64,000 nt of DNA from Roseomonas sp. CECT 9278. Lineage in GTDB: Bacteria; Pseudomonadota; Alphaproteobacteria; Acetobacterales; Acetobacteraceae. The translations under genes were made by a program, and so were the position numbers. The stretch spans positions 1 through 64,000 of the forward strand of contig NZ_CAKKLX010000011.1 of NCBI RefSeq assembly GCF_918698155.1, given 5' to 3'. Below are positions 7,961 through 17,670 of the stretch, one piece after another (the stretch's first letter is position 1; each line of letters opens with the position of its first letter). The notes beneath the pieces were generated by a model. It had not been told where the DNA came from. It worked only from the letters and a program-made list of their open reading frames with translations, and ran no database searches.

Positions 7961-8935
7961 ATGAACCGCCTTCTCGCCGCCGCGGCGGCCTTGCTGCTGG
8001 CCTGCGCGGCGCTACCCGCCCGCGCGCAGGACTTCCCGGCACGGCAGATCACGATGATCGTCGTCTTCGCCCCCGGCGGCGCCACCGACGTGCTGGCGCG
8101 CATCGTCGCGGAACACATGACGCGCACGCTGGGCCGGCCGGTGGTGGTGGAGAATATCTCCGGCGCCGGCGGCACGATCGGCGGTGCTCGGGGCGCGCAG
8201 GCGGCGCCCGACGGCTACACGCTGACGGTCGGCAGCCTTGGCAGCCATTCGGCCGCGCCGTCGATCTATCGCTCGATCGCCTATGATCCGCGGGAACTGC
8301 AGCCGATCGGGCTGATCGCAGGCACACCGCTGTTCTTCGTGGTGCGCAACGGGCACCCGGCGCGCACGCTGCAGGATTTCCTGGCGATGGCGCGGGCCAA
8401 TCCCGGCAGCGTCACCAACGGGCATGCCGGGATCGGGTCCACCAACCACCTGGCCTGCGCGCTGTTCCAGCACCTCGCGCGCGTCGAGTTGAACAACATC
8501 CCGTATCGCGGCGAAGGCCCCGCGCTGAACGACGTGGTGGCGCAGACGGTCGACAGCGCCTGCCTGCTGGCACCCGCCGCGGTGCCGCAGATCGCCGCCG
8601 GCACGATGCGGGGCCTGCTGACGGGTGCCGCCACGCGCAACCCGAATGCGCCGGGCGTGCCTTCGGCACCGGAAGCCGGCTTGCCGGACTACATCTTCCA
8701 GGGCTGGAACGCGGTATTCGCGCCGCGCGGCACGCCGGCACCGGTGGTGGCGCGGCTGGACCAGGCGCTGCGTGCAGCGCTGGCCGACCCCGTCATCATC
8801 CAGCGCATCCAGGCGCTGGGGTCGATCCCCGCGGCGCCCGAGGCGCAAGGGCCCGACGCGCTGGCGCGGTTGGTGCGCGCCGAAGTGGATCGCTGGGCGA
8901 CCGTGGTGCGCGCGGCGGGCATTCAGCCGCAGTGA
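7961..8935 (+). CDS. Bug/TctC-family periplasmic solute receptor
   Basis: A 324-residue protein with a clear signal peptide (MNRLLAAAAALLLACAAL, cleavage after PARAQ). Family hallmarks are MIVVFAPGGATDVLAR, RPVVVENISGAGGTIGG, APDGYTLTVGS, IPYRGEGPALNDVVAQ and FAPRGTPAPVVARLDQAL. Bug proteins bind small carboxylates and other polar solutes in the periplasm, usually for a TctAB membrane carrier. No TctA or TctB gene is in the window, so this is an orphan receptor. Its divergent partner genes encode an IclR regulator and a ThDP enzyme, which suggests the ligand is their substrate or inducer. It is convergent with the deacylase gene, 3 nt apart. Confidence 0.9.
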   Translation: MNRLLAAAAALLLACAALPARAQDFPARQITMIVVFAPGGATDVLARIVAEHMTRTLGRPVVVENISGAGGTIGGARGAQAAPDGYTLTVGSLGSHSAAPSIYRSIAYDPRELQPIGLIAGTPLFFVVRNGHPARTLQDFLAMARANPGSVTNGHAGIGSTNHLACALFQHLARVELNNIPYRGEGPALNDVVAQTVDSACLLAPAAVPQIAAGTMRGLLTGAATRNPNAPGVPSAPEAGLPDYIFQGWNAVFAPRGTPAPVVARLDQALRAALADPVIIQRIQALGSIPAAPEAQGPDALARLVRAEVDRWATVVRAAGIQPQ

Positions 8936-8938
8936 CCG

Positions 8939-9961
8939 CTACATGGCGAGGTCGCTCGCCAGGTGGAACAGGCAATCCCCGCGCTTGGTGCGCGCGGGGA
9001 TGCGCTTGCACATGACGATGCCGGCGGCCCTGAAGGCGATCTCGACCGGCGGCAGCCAGGGTGTCTCGGGGATGTGGATGCGCGCGGCCGGCGTGCCGGG
9101 CGTGACCGTGTCGCCGAGTTCGACCAGCGGTTCGAAGACGCCGTTCTCCGGCGCATAGACATACATCTCAGGACCGCGCACATCGAGGAAGCGTGTCGGC
9201 GCAGGCGGTTCGACGTGGTGTTCGCCACCCAGAATGCCCAGATGCGCGAGCAGGTTCCGCAACCCGCGCTCCGCGATGGCGAGGCCCGAGGCATTCACCG
9301 CACCCGCGCCGCCAAGCTCCGTGCCGAGCGAAATGCGCCCGCGCCGGTCCGCCCCGCTGCCGAGCGTCTGGTCCCCGCCCTGCCCCTGCGCGCCGCCCTG
9401 GATGTAGGTGTAGGGCGCGCCGAAGGCACGCAGCGCGGCGAGCTGCTTCTGGTACAGCGCCGGATCGGCCGACTGCTTCGCCAGCGCCGTCGGGATGTAG
9501 TTCAGCGACGAGCCGCCCGAATGCAGGTCGATCACCAGCTCCGCCAGCGGGATGAGTTCGCTGTCGATGTAATGCGCGATCTGCCGCGTGACCGTGCCGT
9601 CCGGGTCACCGGGGAAGATGCGGTTCATGTTGAGGTCGTCGATCGGCGAGACGCGACGCCCCGCCAGCGCCGCCGGGTAGTTCGCCATCGGCATCATGAT
9701 GACGCGGCCGCGGATCTTCTCGGGCGTCAGCCACTTGATCAGGTTGGTGAGCGCCACCTGGCCTTCGTATTCGTCGCCATGATTGCCCGAGGTGAACAGC
9801 GCAGTCGGGCCCTCGCCGTTCTTCACCACCACGATCGGGATCGGCAGGAAGCCGTAGGCGCTGTCATGCGTCGAATGGAACAGGCGAATGAAGCCGGTCT
9901 GCTTGCCGTCCTTCCCGAAATCGACTTCGGGGATCAGGCGCGACTTGCGGGGTTCGGACAT
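8939..9961 (-). CDS. succinylglutamate desuccinylase/aspartoacylase-family deacylase (DoeB-like)
   Basis: A 340-residue zinc-dependent amide hydrolase. The metal ligands are visible in TSGNHGDEYEGQVAL (His and Glu) and VIDLHSGGSS (His). SPIDDLNMNRIFPGDPDGTVT closely resembles DoeB, the N-acetyl-diaminobutyrate deacetylase of ectoine breakdown, as does the C-terminal barrel-like EYVYAPENGVFEPLVELGD type segment (here EMYVYAPENG). It probably removes an acyl group from an N-acyl amino acid or amine. It is the last gene of the operon that begins with the dimethylformamidase-like gene and includes a full ABC importer, 8 nt after the ATPase gene. The start is the ATG at 9961. The true substrate is unknown; no other ectoine genes are present. 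Confidence 0.8.
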   Translation of the reverse strand: MSEPRKSRLIPEVDFGKDGKQTGFIRLFHSTHDSAYGFLPIPIVVVKNGEGPTALFTSGNHGDEYEGQVALTNLIKWLTPEKIRGRVIMMPMANYPAALAGRRVSPIDDLNMNRIFPGDPDGTVTRQIAHYIDSELIPLAELVIDLHSGGSSLNYIPTALAKQSADPALYQKQLAALRAFGAPYTYIQGGAQGQGGDQTLGSGADRRGRISLGTELGGAGAVNASGLAIAERGLRNLLAHLGILGGEHHVEPPAPTRFLDVRGPEMYVYAPENGVFEPLVELGDTVTPGTPAARIHIPETPWLPPVEIAFRAAGIVMCKRIPARTKRGDCLFHLASDLAM

Positions 9962-9969
9962 GGCGATCC

Positions 9970-10953
9970 TCAGGAACTGATCAGGTGGCAGGCGACCTGG
10001 TGGCCGGGCGCGGGTTCGACCAGCGGCGGCGCGCGTTCCCGGCAAACCGGCATGACGTGCGGGCAGCGCGTGTGGAAGCGGCAGCCAGCGGGCGGGTTGA
10101 GCGCGGAGGGAATGTCGCCGGCGATGCGCTGGCGCTTGCCGCGCGACCGCTGCGCCGGGTGCTGCGCCGGCACCGCGGCGATCAGCGCCTGGGTATAGGG
10201 ATGCAGCGGCGCGGCGTAGATCGTGCGCTTGTCCGCGACCTCGACCACCTTGCCGAGATACATCACCGCCACGCGGTCGGAGATGTGGCGCACCACCGAC
10301 AGGTCATGCGCGATGAACAGGTAGGTCAGGCCCATCTCGCGCTGCAGGTCCTGCAGCAGGTTGACGATCTGCGCCTGCACCGAGACGTCGAGCGCGGAGA
10401 CCGCCTCGTCGCAGACGATCAGGCGCGGATGCAGCACCAGCGCGCGCGCTATGCCGATGCGCTGGCGCTGGCCGCCGGAGAATTCATGCGGGAAGCGATC
10501 CAGCGCGCGCGCAGGCAGGCCGACCTTCTCGAGCATCTGCGTGACCTTGCGGCGCGTGTCGGCACCTTGCTTCGCACCGTGGATCAGCAGCGGCTCGGCA
10601 ATGATGTCCTCGACCGACATGCGCGGGTTGAGCGCGCCGTAGGGGTCCTGGAAGATGATCTGCATCGACCGGCGATGCGCGCGCATCTCCATCCGCTTCA
10701 GCGCGGTGATGTTGGTGCCGTCGAAGGTGATGCGCCCGGCGGTCGGTTCGATCAGCCGGATCAGCAGGCGGCCGAGGGTGGATTTCCCGCAGCCGGATTC
10801 GCCGACCAGGCCAAGCGTCTCGCCAGCGTTGATGATCAACGCCACGTCATCGACCGCGCGCAACAGCAGCGGCTTGCGCAGGCCGAAGAACCCGCCGCCG
10901 CCGACCTCGAAGGCCTTGGACAGGTTGGTGGCGCTGACCAGCGGGGCGGTCAT
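9970..10953 (-). CDS. dipeptide-type ABC importer ATPase (DppF-like)
   Basis: A 327-residue cytoplasmic ATPase. Walker A is GESGCGKST, the Q-loop is in [13 protein letters not shown], the ABC signature is [15 protein letters not shown], Walker B is [12 protein letters not shown] and the H-loop is FIAHDLSVV. The C-terminal oligopeptide-transporter extension includes the Cys-rich [17 protein letters not shown], which in DppD/DppF-type proteins often holds an iron-sulfur cluster. Its start overlaps the stop of the neighbouring ATPase gene by 4 nt. It pairs with that gene, two permeases and the SBP to make a complete importer. Confidence 0.92.
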   Translation of the reverse strand: MTAPLVSATNLSKAFEVGGGGFFGLRKPLLLRAVDDVALIINAGETLGLVGESGCGKSTLGRLLIRLIEPTAGRITFDGTNITALKRMEMRAHRRSMQIIFQDPYGALNPRMSVEDIIAEPLLIHGAKQGADTRRKVTQMLEKVGLPARALDRFPHEFSGGQRQRIGIARALVLHPRLIVCDEAVSALDVSVQAQIVNLLQDLQREMGLTYLFIAHDLSVVRHISDRVAVMYLGKVVEVADKRTIYAAPLHPYTQALIAAVPAQHPAQRSRGKRQRIAGDIPSALNPPAGCRFHTRCPHVMPVCRERAPPLVEPAPGHQVACHLISS

Positions 10954-11927
10954 GCCGGCGCCAGTTCCTTAGCGCGGAAGCAGGCGGCGGTATGGCCGGG
11001 TTCCAACAATTCGAGAGGCGGAACCGCCGCGGCGCAGGCCGGCTGCGCGTTCTGGCAGCGCGGGCCGAAGGCGCAGCCCGGCGGGCGGCGCGCCGGGTCG
11101 GGCAGCGTGCCGGGAATGGCGACCAGGCGCGCGCGGTCCTCGGTGAGGGACGGCACGCATTCCAGCAGCCCGCGCGTATAGGGATGCAACGGCCGGTCGA
11201 AGATGGTGGCGACCGGCGCTTCCTCGATGACGCGCCCGGCATACATGACCAGCACGCGGTCGGCGGTCTCGGCGATCACGCCCATGTTGTGCGTGATGAT
11301 GATGATGGCCATGCCGAATTCGTCGCGCAGGTCCATGAGCAGGTCGAGGATCTGCGCCTGGATGGTGACATCCAGCGCCGTTGTCGGTTCGTCCGCGATC
11401 AGCAGCTTCGGGTTGCAGGCGAGCGCCATGGCGATCATCACACGCTGGCGCTGGCCGCCCGACATCTGATGCGGGTAGTCGTCCAGCCGCCGCGCGGCGG
11501 ACGGAATGCCGACCTTGTCCAGCATGGTGATGGCGCGCTTGCGGAGGTCCGCCTGCGACAGGCGTTCATGCGCGGCGATGGTCTCCATGATCTGGTCGCC
11601 GATCGAGAAGACCGGGTTCAGCGAGGTCATCGGCTCCTGGAAGATCATGGCGATCCCCGGGCCGCGGATGCGCTGCATGTCGCGTTCGGCCATGCGCGTC
11701 AGCTTCTGGCCGTTGAAAGTGACTTCGCCCGCCGCAATTCGCGCCGGCGGGCGCGGCAGCAGGTCCATGATGGTCAGCGCGGTGACCGACTTGCCCGAGC
11801 CTGACTCGCCGACGATGCCGAGGATCTCGCCTTCCTTCAGCGAGAAGGACACGTCCTCGACGGCGTTGATCTCGCCGCGACCGGTCATGAAGGCGGTGGT
11901 GAGGCCGCGGACGTCGAGCAGCGTCAC
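10950..11927 (-). CDS. dipeptide-type ABC importer ATPase (DppD-like)
   Basis: A 325-residue ATPase with Walker [11 protein letters not shown]-loop [13 protein letters not shown], signature [16 protein letters not shown], Walker [14 protein letters not shown] and H-loop IITHNMGVI. The C-terminal extension contains [17 protein letters not shown], the Cys cluster typical of this subfamily. It forms a heterodimer with the adjacent DppF-like ATPase to power import. Its start overlaps the upstream permease stop by 4 nt (ATGA), so subunit synthesis is coupled. Confidence 0.92.
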   Translation of the reverse strand: MTLLDVRGLTTAFMTGRGEINAVEDVSFSLKEGEILGIVGESGSGKSVTALTIMDLLPRPPARIAAGEVTFNGQKLTRMAERDMQRIRGPGIAMIFQEPMTSLNPVFSIGDQIMETIAAHERLSQADLRKRAITMLDKVGIPSAARRLDDYPHQMSGGQRQRVMIAMALACNPKLLIADEPTTALDVTIQAQILDLLMDLRDEFGMAIIIITHNMGVIAETADRVLVMYAGRVIEEAPVATIFDRPLHPYTRGLLECVPSLTEDRARLVAIPGTLPDPARRPPGCAFGPRCQNAQPACAAAVPPLELLEPGHTAACFRAKELAPA

Positions 11928-12799
11928 TGTTGTATCCTGAGCCGTGGGTCGAGCACGTCGCGCAGCCCGTCACCGAGCAGGTTCAGCCCCATCACCGTGA
12001 TCATCAGCGCCACGCCGGGGATGGTGATGATCCAGGGCGCCTCGCGCATGAAGTCGCGGCCCTCGGCCATGATATTGCCCCAGGTCGGCGTGGGCGGCAC
12101 GGCACCGACGCCGAGGAAGGACAGCGTGGCCTCGCTCAGCACCGCATAGGCGAACAGGAACGACAACTGCACGATCATCGGCGCCATGGCGTTGGGCAGG
12201 ATGTGGTGGCGCAGGATACGCCAATGGCCCGCGCCGGCGGCGACGGCGGCCTGCACGTATTCCATCTCCCGCAGCACGATGACCGACGACCGCACGATGC
12301 GCGCGGTGCGCGGGATGTAGACGATGGAAAGCGCGAGGATGACGTTGAGCGTCGACGGCCCCAGCACCGAGGTCACGGCGATGGCGAGCAGGATCGCCGG
12401 GAAGGCCATCAGCGCGTCATTCACCCGCATCAGCGCGTTGTCGAGCCGCTTGAAGTAGCCCGCCGCCGCGCCGATCAGCGTGCCGAAGACCGCGTTCAGC
12501 GCGACGACCGAGGCGCCGATGATCATCGACAGTTGCGCCCCCCAGACCACGCGCGACCACAGCGACCGGCCGAAATTGTCGGTGCCGAACAGCCAATTGC
12601 TGTCGGGCGGCAGGAACTTGTTGCGCATCGACAGCCGCTGCGGATCGACGGCCGTGATCCAGGGCGCGGCCGCGGCGATGACAGCGATGATGCCGAACAG
12701 CACCAGCCCCGTGACGAACAGACGATGGCGGAGCAACCGCCGCAGCGTCGCGCGCGCGGGGTGCTCGCGGGTCTCGGCGATGTCTTCCGCGTCACTCAT
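11924..12799 (-). CDS. dipeptide-type ABC importer permease (DppC-like)
   Basis: A 291-residue inner-membrane permease with about six helices. The N-terminal domain is typical of DppC/OppC (LFVTGLVLFGIIAVIAAAAPW), followed by WLFGTDNFGRSLWSRVVWG. The ATPase-contacting EAA loop is YVQAAVAAGAGHWRILRHHILPN, followed by LSEATLSFLGVGAVPPTPTWG. The start is the ATG at 12799, which overlaps the DppB-like gene by 8 nt; a longer upstream frame is rejected because it lies entirely within that gene. Confidence 0.92.
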   Translation of the reverse strand: MSDAEDIAETREHPARATLRRLLRHRLFVTGLVLFGIIAVIAAAAPWITAVDPQRLSMRNKFLPPDSNWLFGTDNFGRSLWSRVVWGAQLSMIIGASVVALNAVFGTLIGAAAGYFKRLDNALMRVNDALMAFPAILLAIAVTSVLGPSTLNVILALSIVYIPRTARIVRSSVIVLREMEYVQAAVAAGAGHWRILRHHILPNAMAPMIVQLSFLFAYAVLSEATLSFLGVGAVPPTPTWGNIMAEGRDFMREAPWIITIPGVALMITVMGLNLLGDGLRDVLDPRLRIQQ

Positions 12800-13736
12800 G
12801 ACGCACCCGCGGGTCGAGCACGGCATAGAGCGTATCCACCGTGATGTTCACCAGCACCAGGAAGGTGGTCACCAGCAGCAGCCCGCCCTGCACCATCGGG
12901 TAGTCGCGGTTCAGCACCGCCTGGGTCAGCAGTTGGCCCATGCCGGGAATGGAGAACAGCGCCTCGGTCACCACGGCGCCGGACAGCAGCAGTGAGACAA
13001 TGATGCCGACCACGGTGACGATGGGGATCAGCGCATTGGCCAGCGCGTGCTTCAGGATCACGCGCCGCTGCGGCAGGCCCTTGGCCTTGGCGGTGCGGAT
13101 ATAGTCCTGGCGCAGCACCTCCAGCATGGAGGACCGCGTGATGCGCGCGAGCAGCCCCGCCTGCAACAGCGCCAGCGAGAAGGCCGGCATGGTCATGCTG
13201 GCGAACCAGCCCGACGGGCTCTCGCGGAAGGCGACATAGCCGCCGGAGGGCAGCCAACCCAGATGCACCGCAAACAGGATGATCATCAGCAGGCCGAGGA
13301 AGAAGTTCGGCACGCTGATCCCGATCATGGCGAACATCATCGCCGCCTGGTCGATCCAGGTGTTCTGCTTCAGCGCCGCGATGATGCCGCTGGCGATGCC
13401 GATCAGCAGCGTGAAGACCAGCGCATAGAGCGACAAGGCGATGGTGACAGGCAAGCGCTCCATTGTGGCGGCAAACACGCCCTTGCCCAGCAGCAGCGAC
13501 CGCCCGAGGTCACCGCGCGCCAGCCCCTCGTAGTAGTGCACCAGCTGCATCCAGATCGGCTCATCGAGGCCGAGGTCGCGGCGCAGTTGTTCGATCTGCG
13601 CCGGCGTGGCCGCGATGCCGGCGATGGCGGCAGCGGGGTCGCCCGGGATCAGCCGCATCAGCCCGAAGGTGATCAGGCTGACGATCAGCAGGACCGGCAG
13701 CGCGGAGAAGAGCCGCCGGACGAGAACGCCGAACAC
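12792..13736 (-). CDS. dipeptide-type ABC importer permease (DppB-like)
   Basis: A 314-residue permease with the DppB/OppB N-terminus VLVRRLFSALPVLLIVSLITF and LIPGDPAAAIAG, the GLDEPIWMQLVHYY segment, and the EAA loop YIRTAKAKGLPQRRVILKHAL. It ends TEALFSIPGMGQLLTQAVL, typical of the family. The chosen start is GTG at 13736, 1 nt beyond the stop of the SBP gene; longer frames would overlap that gene. It forms the channel with the DppC-like permease. Confidence 0.9.
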   Translation of the reverse strand: MFGVLVRRLFSALPVLLIVSLITFGLMRLIPGDPAAAIAGIAATPAQIEQLRRDLGLDEPIWMQLVHYYEGLARGDLGRSLLLGKGVFAATMERLPVTIALSLYALVFTLLIGIASGIIAALKQNTWIDQAAMMFAMIGISVPNFFLGLLMIILFAVHLGWLPSGGYVAFRESPSGWFASMTMPAFSLALLQAGLLARITRSSMLEVLRQDYIRTAKAKGLPQRRVILKHALANALIPIVTVVGIIVSLLLSGAVVTEALFSIPGMGQLLTQAVLNRDYPMVQGGLLLVTTFLVLVNITVDTLYAVLDPRVRHE

Positions 13737-13737
13737 G

Positions 13738-15300
13738 CTAGCGCGTGATCCAGACGTTGGAGAAGCGCGGGATGCGGAAAGGCACGTAGCCCTGCACATT
13801 CGACCGCACCGCCTGCACCTTGGTCAGCGACCCGAAGGGATAGGCATAGGCGCGTTCCAGAACCAGGCGCTGCATGTCGGCAAACGCCTGCTGCCGCGCC
13901 GCCGGGTCACGCTCGTTGTTCATGCGGTTCCAGGCGGCGAGCACATCCGGGTCGTCCTTGTCGTCCCGCGGGCGGTAATTCGCACCCGGCGCGACCAGGA
14001 ACTGCATCGTCGCCAGCGCACCCAGCGCCGGCTGCGTGCCCCAGCCCGAATGGAAGAAATGCCACTCGTCGCTGTTCACCCGCTGCGACATCTGCACCGA
14101 GGTCGGCCAATCCACGACGCGCAGATTGGCGTTGATGCCGATGGCGCGCAGCTGCTGCTGCATGACCAGCGCCGCGTTGTACATCGGCGGATAGTCGCGG
14201 TTGGTCAGGATGATGATGGGCTCGTTGCGATAACCGGATTCGCGCAGCAGCGTGCGCGCGCGCGCAGGGTCGTTGATGTTGTAGGTCTCGCGCCCCGCAT
14301 CGGTGAAGGACGGCTGGTTCGGGTACTGGAAGCCGACGTTCAGGCGGTAATTGCCGTCCGTCGCCGCATCCATGATGTCTTCCATGCCGAGCGCGGCCTG
14401 CACGGCGCGGCGGAAGGCCAGGTTGGCGGTCGGCCCATGCGCGGTATTGGGCAGCGCGATCTGGATCCACCAGTTCTGCAGCGGCAGGATGGTGATGGCG
14501 CTGTTGCGGCGCAGCGTGTCGAGCGAGCGCGTCGGCACGTCCTCCACCGCCTGCAGCGCGCCCGTCTCCAGCCCGGCCACGCGCGCGCTGGCTTCCGTCA
14601 CGATGCGGAAGGTCACGGTGTCCACGCAGGCCACGCGATAACCGCCGAAGCCGGTGCGCTGCTCGAAGGCGGTGTTAGGGCTGTAGGCGTCGAAACGGCC
14701 GAGCCGCGCATGGCTACCGGGCACGAATTCCAGCAGGCGGAAGGGGCCGGTACCGACGGCGCGCAGCTGCTGCCGGTCGTCGTTCTCGTGCTCGGACGGG
14801 ATCACCACGATCGGCACGGAGAAGGAGGACAGCGCCTCGATGAAGGTCGGCTGCACCTGCTTCATGCGGATGACGAAGGTGCGCGGGTCGGGCGTGTCCC
14901 AGCCCGCCACGTTGTCGAGCGTGCTGCGCTGCAACCCGATGCGGTTGTAGCGGTTGAAGGACGCCGCGACATCGGCCGAGGTCAGCGGCTTGCCGTTGTG
15001 GAAGGTCACTCCCTGCCGCAGGCGAAAGGTGTAGGTCAGGCCGTCGCCCGATTCCTCCATGCTCTCCGCGAGTTCGAGGATGGGACGGTTGTTCTCGTCC
15101 CGCGTCATCAGCGATTCGTACATGTTCATCGCGATGTTGCGGGTCGAGATGGTGCTGGACGTCATCTGGTCCAGCGAGTTCACGTTGGCTTCCTGCCCGA
15201 ACACGATGTCGCCGCCGCGCGACGGGCAGGTGAAGGGCGCGGCCATGGCGGGCAGCGCGACAGTCGCGGCGAAGGTGGACGCTAGCATCAGGCGCTTCAT
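13738..15300 (-). CDS. ABC importer substrate-binding protein, family 5 (DppA-like)
   Basis: A 520-residue periplasmic binding protein from the ATG at 15300, preceded by CCGGGAG. The signal peptide is MKRLMLASTFAATVALPAMA. SBP family 5 features include LAESMEESGDGLTYTFRLRQ, VTFHNGKPLTSADVAASF, VGTGPFRLLEFVPGS and FRRAVQAALGMEDIMDA. Relatives bind peptides, nickel complexes, opines or glutathione; here the ligand is unknown. Its place between the dimethylformamidase-like gene and the importer subunits suggests it collects the amide that this enzyme and the downstream deacylase split. Confidence 0.9.
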   Translation of the reverse strand: MKRLMLASTFAATVALPAMAAPFTCPSRGGDIVFGQEANVNSLDQMTSSTISTRNIAMNMYESLMTRDENNRPILELAESMEESGDGLTYTFRLRQGVTFHNGKPLTSADVAASFNRYNRIGLQRSTLDNVAGWDTPDPRTFVIRMKQVQPTFIEALSSFSVPIVVIPSEHENDDRQQLRAVGTGPFRLLEFVPGSHARLGRFDAYSPNTAFEQRTGFGGYRVACVDTVTFRIVTEASARVAGLETGALQAVEDVPTRSLDTLRRNSAITILPLQNWWIQIALPNTAHGPTANLAFRRAVQAALGMEDIMDAATDGNYRLNVGFQYPNQPSFTDAGRETYNINDPARARTLLRESGYRNEPIIILTNRDYPPMYNAALVMQQQLRAIGINANLRVVDWPTSVQMSQRVNSDEWHFFHSGWGTQPALGALATMQFLVAPGANYRPRDDKDDPDVLAAWNRMNNERDPAARQQAFADMQRLVLERAYAYPFGSLTKVQAVRSNVQGYVPFRIPRFSNVWITR

Positions 15301-15378
15301 GGGCGTGGTCTCCCGGAAAGGCGTGGCGTCAGTCCAGGCCAAAGCCTCGCGCGCGGGCGGGGGCGCGTCAACACGCCT

Positions 15379-17550
15379 TCACGGGGCAGCGAAGCGGCGC
15401 AGCACATTCTCCATGATGCGGCTGACATCGCCCTGGAAGGCGCCGTCCTGCCACAGGCTGCCGCACCAGGTGATCGATCCGGTGGTAAAGACGGCGCCGC
15501 CGCCGGGTGTGTCGAAGTACACGACCTCGGCGCGCTTCAGCGCATCCGCCTTCTCGCCGCTGATGGTGGTGATATGGGAGAGCAGTTCCTCCGGCACGGT
15601 CACGAAGGAGGCCGGCGGGTCCTCCGATCGCGCCAGGATCGCCGTGCCGCCCGGCGTGCCGAGCGCGGGGTCGGCGCGGTCGAGCTCGAAGCCCGCGGCG
15701 CCGCCGCCGGACAGGCCATAGCCGCCGAAGATCTCGCCCGTCACGCCCCCGAAGATCCAGGCGTGGCGCGGGTCGCGCGCGGCGGGCAGCAGGCGATAAT
15801 GCGTGCCCTCGAACAACCCCTGCCCCGAGAAGCCGACGCCCGCCAGCATCTGCGGCGGGCGCCGGTTGCGCCGCCACAGCCCGCCATAGGCGCCATCGGT
15901 CTGGTGCCAGTACTCGCCCGGTTCCGCCGCCCAGGCACGAATGCCGCCTTCCGACCGACGCAGCTCCATCACGCCCGGCAGCGTCTGCGTCACCGCGATG
16001 CGCCAATAGAAGCCGTTGCCACCGAGGTACATCAGCCGCCCGCGCCCGCGCGTATAGGCGGCCAGCGCATCGAGCGTCTGCAGCGTGTGGTACTCGGGAT
16101 GCGAACCCGTCATCACCACCCGGTAGTTGTCCAGCAGCGCGACGCCTTCTTCGTGCAGGTCCTCGTCGGTGATGACGTCGAAGGCGATGCCCTTCGCCTC
16201 CAGCCAGGCGAGGATGTGCGTATCCGCCGGGTAGTGCCGCAGCCCGGAACCGCGCGCGTCGTTGAAGGTGAGGTAGCCCGGCCGCATCGTCAGGATCGGT
16301 CGCAGCCGCGAGGAGAAACCGATGCCGCTGCCATCCGGATGCTTGTTGTAGGTCGATCGCCCATAGATCGGGTAGTCGTCGGCATTGTGCGGATAGGCGC
16401 CCCAGGCCGCGACGCGCGCGCGATACGCCGCATCCGCATTGCCGCGCGCGTGGTTGGCGTAGGCCTGGTAGGTGAAGGTGGACGCCAGGAACGCGACCGG
16501 CGCGCTCGCCGTGCCGCGTGGCGGCAGCACATAGAGCGGCACCCGGTCCTCGCCGCCCTCGCATTTCAGGTGCAGCGCATAGGCGCCGCTGCGCAGATCC
16601 GCCGGCACCTCGAAGAAGAAGGTCGTGTGCCAGCCGCAATCGCCCAGGTCGTCGGCGTGGAAGTGGATGGCGGCGTAGTCCTCGGGCGCATGGCGCCAGC
16701 ACATCTCGCGCCCCGACCAGCGGGCGCCCACCACGGCGCGCGTCGGGACATTCACCAGATGGCCGTCGCAGCCCTGCGGGCCGATGTCGAGGATGCGCTG
16801 GGTCGGGATGTCGCGCGCGAAATCCCAACGCGCGACCAGGTCGGCGTCGTCGTCGGTCCAGGATTCGCTGAAGCGCGCGTGCAGCGCCGGCGCCTCGGTC
16901 TTGCCCGTCAGGTGACCGCCGGCGGGCCGCGCGCCATTGGCCGCTATGGTGATGCGTCCGCTGCCATCGGGCAGGCGCAACCCGGCGATCATCCCGCGCA
17001 CCACCGTGGCCGTGCCATCCAGCGGCTGCAGTCCCACCACCACGCATCCCGTCGCCGGATCGCCGCTGGTCCAGACGCGATGCCACTGCCGCAGCGCAGG
17101 AAGCCGGCCCGTAGCGACGACGATGCTGCCCGCCTCGCCGGTGAAGCTGGCCGCGAGGCCATCGGGACCGCATGACAGGGTAACGGTCGCGCCATCCTGC
17201 GTCTCCGCCAGCACGGTCGCGCCATCAGGGGGCTGCGCCGCGAGCCACACCAACGCCGACCAGGTGCAGGGCCCGCTGTCGCGGCGCGGCGCGCGCGGCA
17301 CCACGGCGCAGGAGCCCGCATGGATCGGCTGGTGCTTCGCTTCGAAGGTGATGTCGAAGCGATGCGACAGGTCCTCGAAGCGCAGGCCCGGGCCGTGCGG
17401 GTTCGGATCGCCGCAGATCACGCGCACCAGGCGCGCCCGCGCGGTGCCGCCGTCGCGCATGCTGGCCTTGACGGCGAAACGTTCGCCCGGCCGGCGGGAG
17501 AACCGGTCGAGATACGCGGTGATCGGCAGTTCGGCGATCGGCGGCGACAT
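15379..17550 (-). CDS. N,N-dimethylformamidase large-subunit-like amidohydrolase
   Basis: A 723-residue protein. An N-terminal lectin-like beta region (to about residue 240, with a DLVARWDFARDI junction) precedes a catalytic domain like the DMFase beta subunit. The mononuclear-iron site of the Paracoccus enzyme (two Tyr and one Glu) has likely counterparts at Tyr361 (ASTFTYQAYANHARG), Tyr401 (GRSTYNKHPDGSG) and Glu486 (TGSHPEYHTLQ); the spacings (40 and 85) are close to the known enzyme's 41 and 81. It would hydrolyse a small or bulky amide to acid plus amine. The small subunit gene of classical DMFase is absent. It heads the operon; the start has CCGCAGGAG upstream. Confidence 0.82.
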   Translation of the reverse strand: MSPPIAELPITAYLDRFSRRPGERFAVKASMRDGGTARARLVRVICGDPNPHGPGLRFEDLSHRFDITFEAKHQPIHAGSCAVVPRAPRRDSGPCTWSALVWLAAQPPDGATVLAETQDGATVTLSCGPDGLAASFTGEAGSIVVATGRLPALRQWHRVWTSGDPATGCVVVGLQPLDGTATVVRGMIAGLRLPDGSGRITIAANGARPAGGHLTGKTEAPALHARFSESWTDDDADLVARWDFARDIPTQRILDIGPQGCDGHLVNVPTRAVVGARWSGREMCWRHAPEDYAAIHFHADDLGDCGWHTTFFFEVPADLRSGAYALHLKCEGGEDRVPLYVLPPRGTASAPVAFLASTFTYQAYANHARGNADAAYRARVAAWGAYPHNADDYPIYGRSTYNKHPDGSGIGFSSRLRPILTMRPGYLTFNDARGSGLRHYPADTHILAWLEAKGIAFDVITDEDLHEEGVALLDNYRVVMTGSHPEYHTLQTLDALAAYTRGRGRLMYLGGNGFYWRIAVTQTLPGVMELRRSEGGIRAWAAEPGEYWHQTDGAYGGLWRRNRRPPQMLAGVGFSGQGLFEGTHYRLLPAARDPRHAWIFGGVTGEIFGGYGLSGGGAAGFELDRADPALGTPGGTAILARSEDPPASFVTVPEELLSHITTISGEKADALKRAEVVYFDTPGGGAVFTTGSITWCGSLWQDGAFQGDVSRIMENVLRRFAAP

Positions 17551-17670
17551 GGCGATGCTCCTGCGGCAATCGCGGAGCCTCGGCCGTGGCGCCGGCGGCC
17601 GTCAATCCGCCGGTGGCGGGTCCGCGCGGATCGTGCCAGCCTTCATGTTGACCGATCAGCGAGGACAGCC

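Noticed and set aside
8939-9961. Assignment of the deacylase to ectoine degradation (DoeB)
   Set aside because: Similarity to DoeB is clear, but no DoeA, ectoine or hydroxyectoine genes are present and the operon context is an amide importer.
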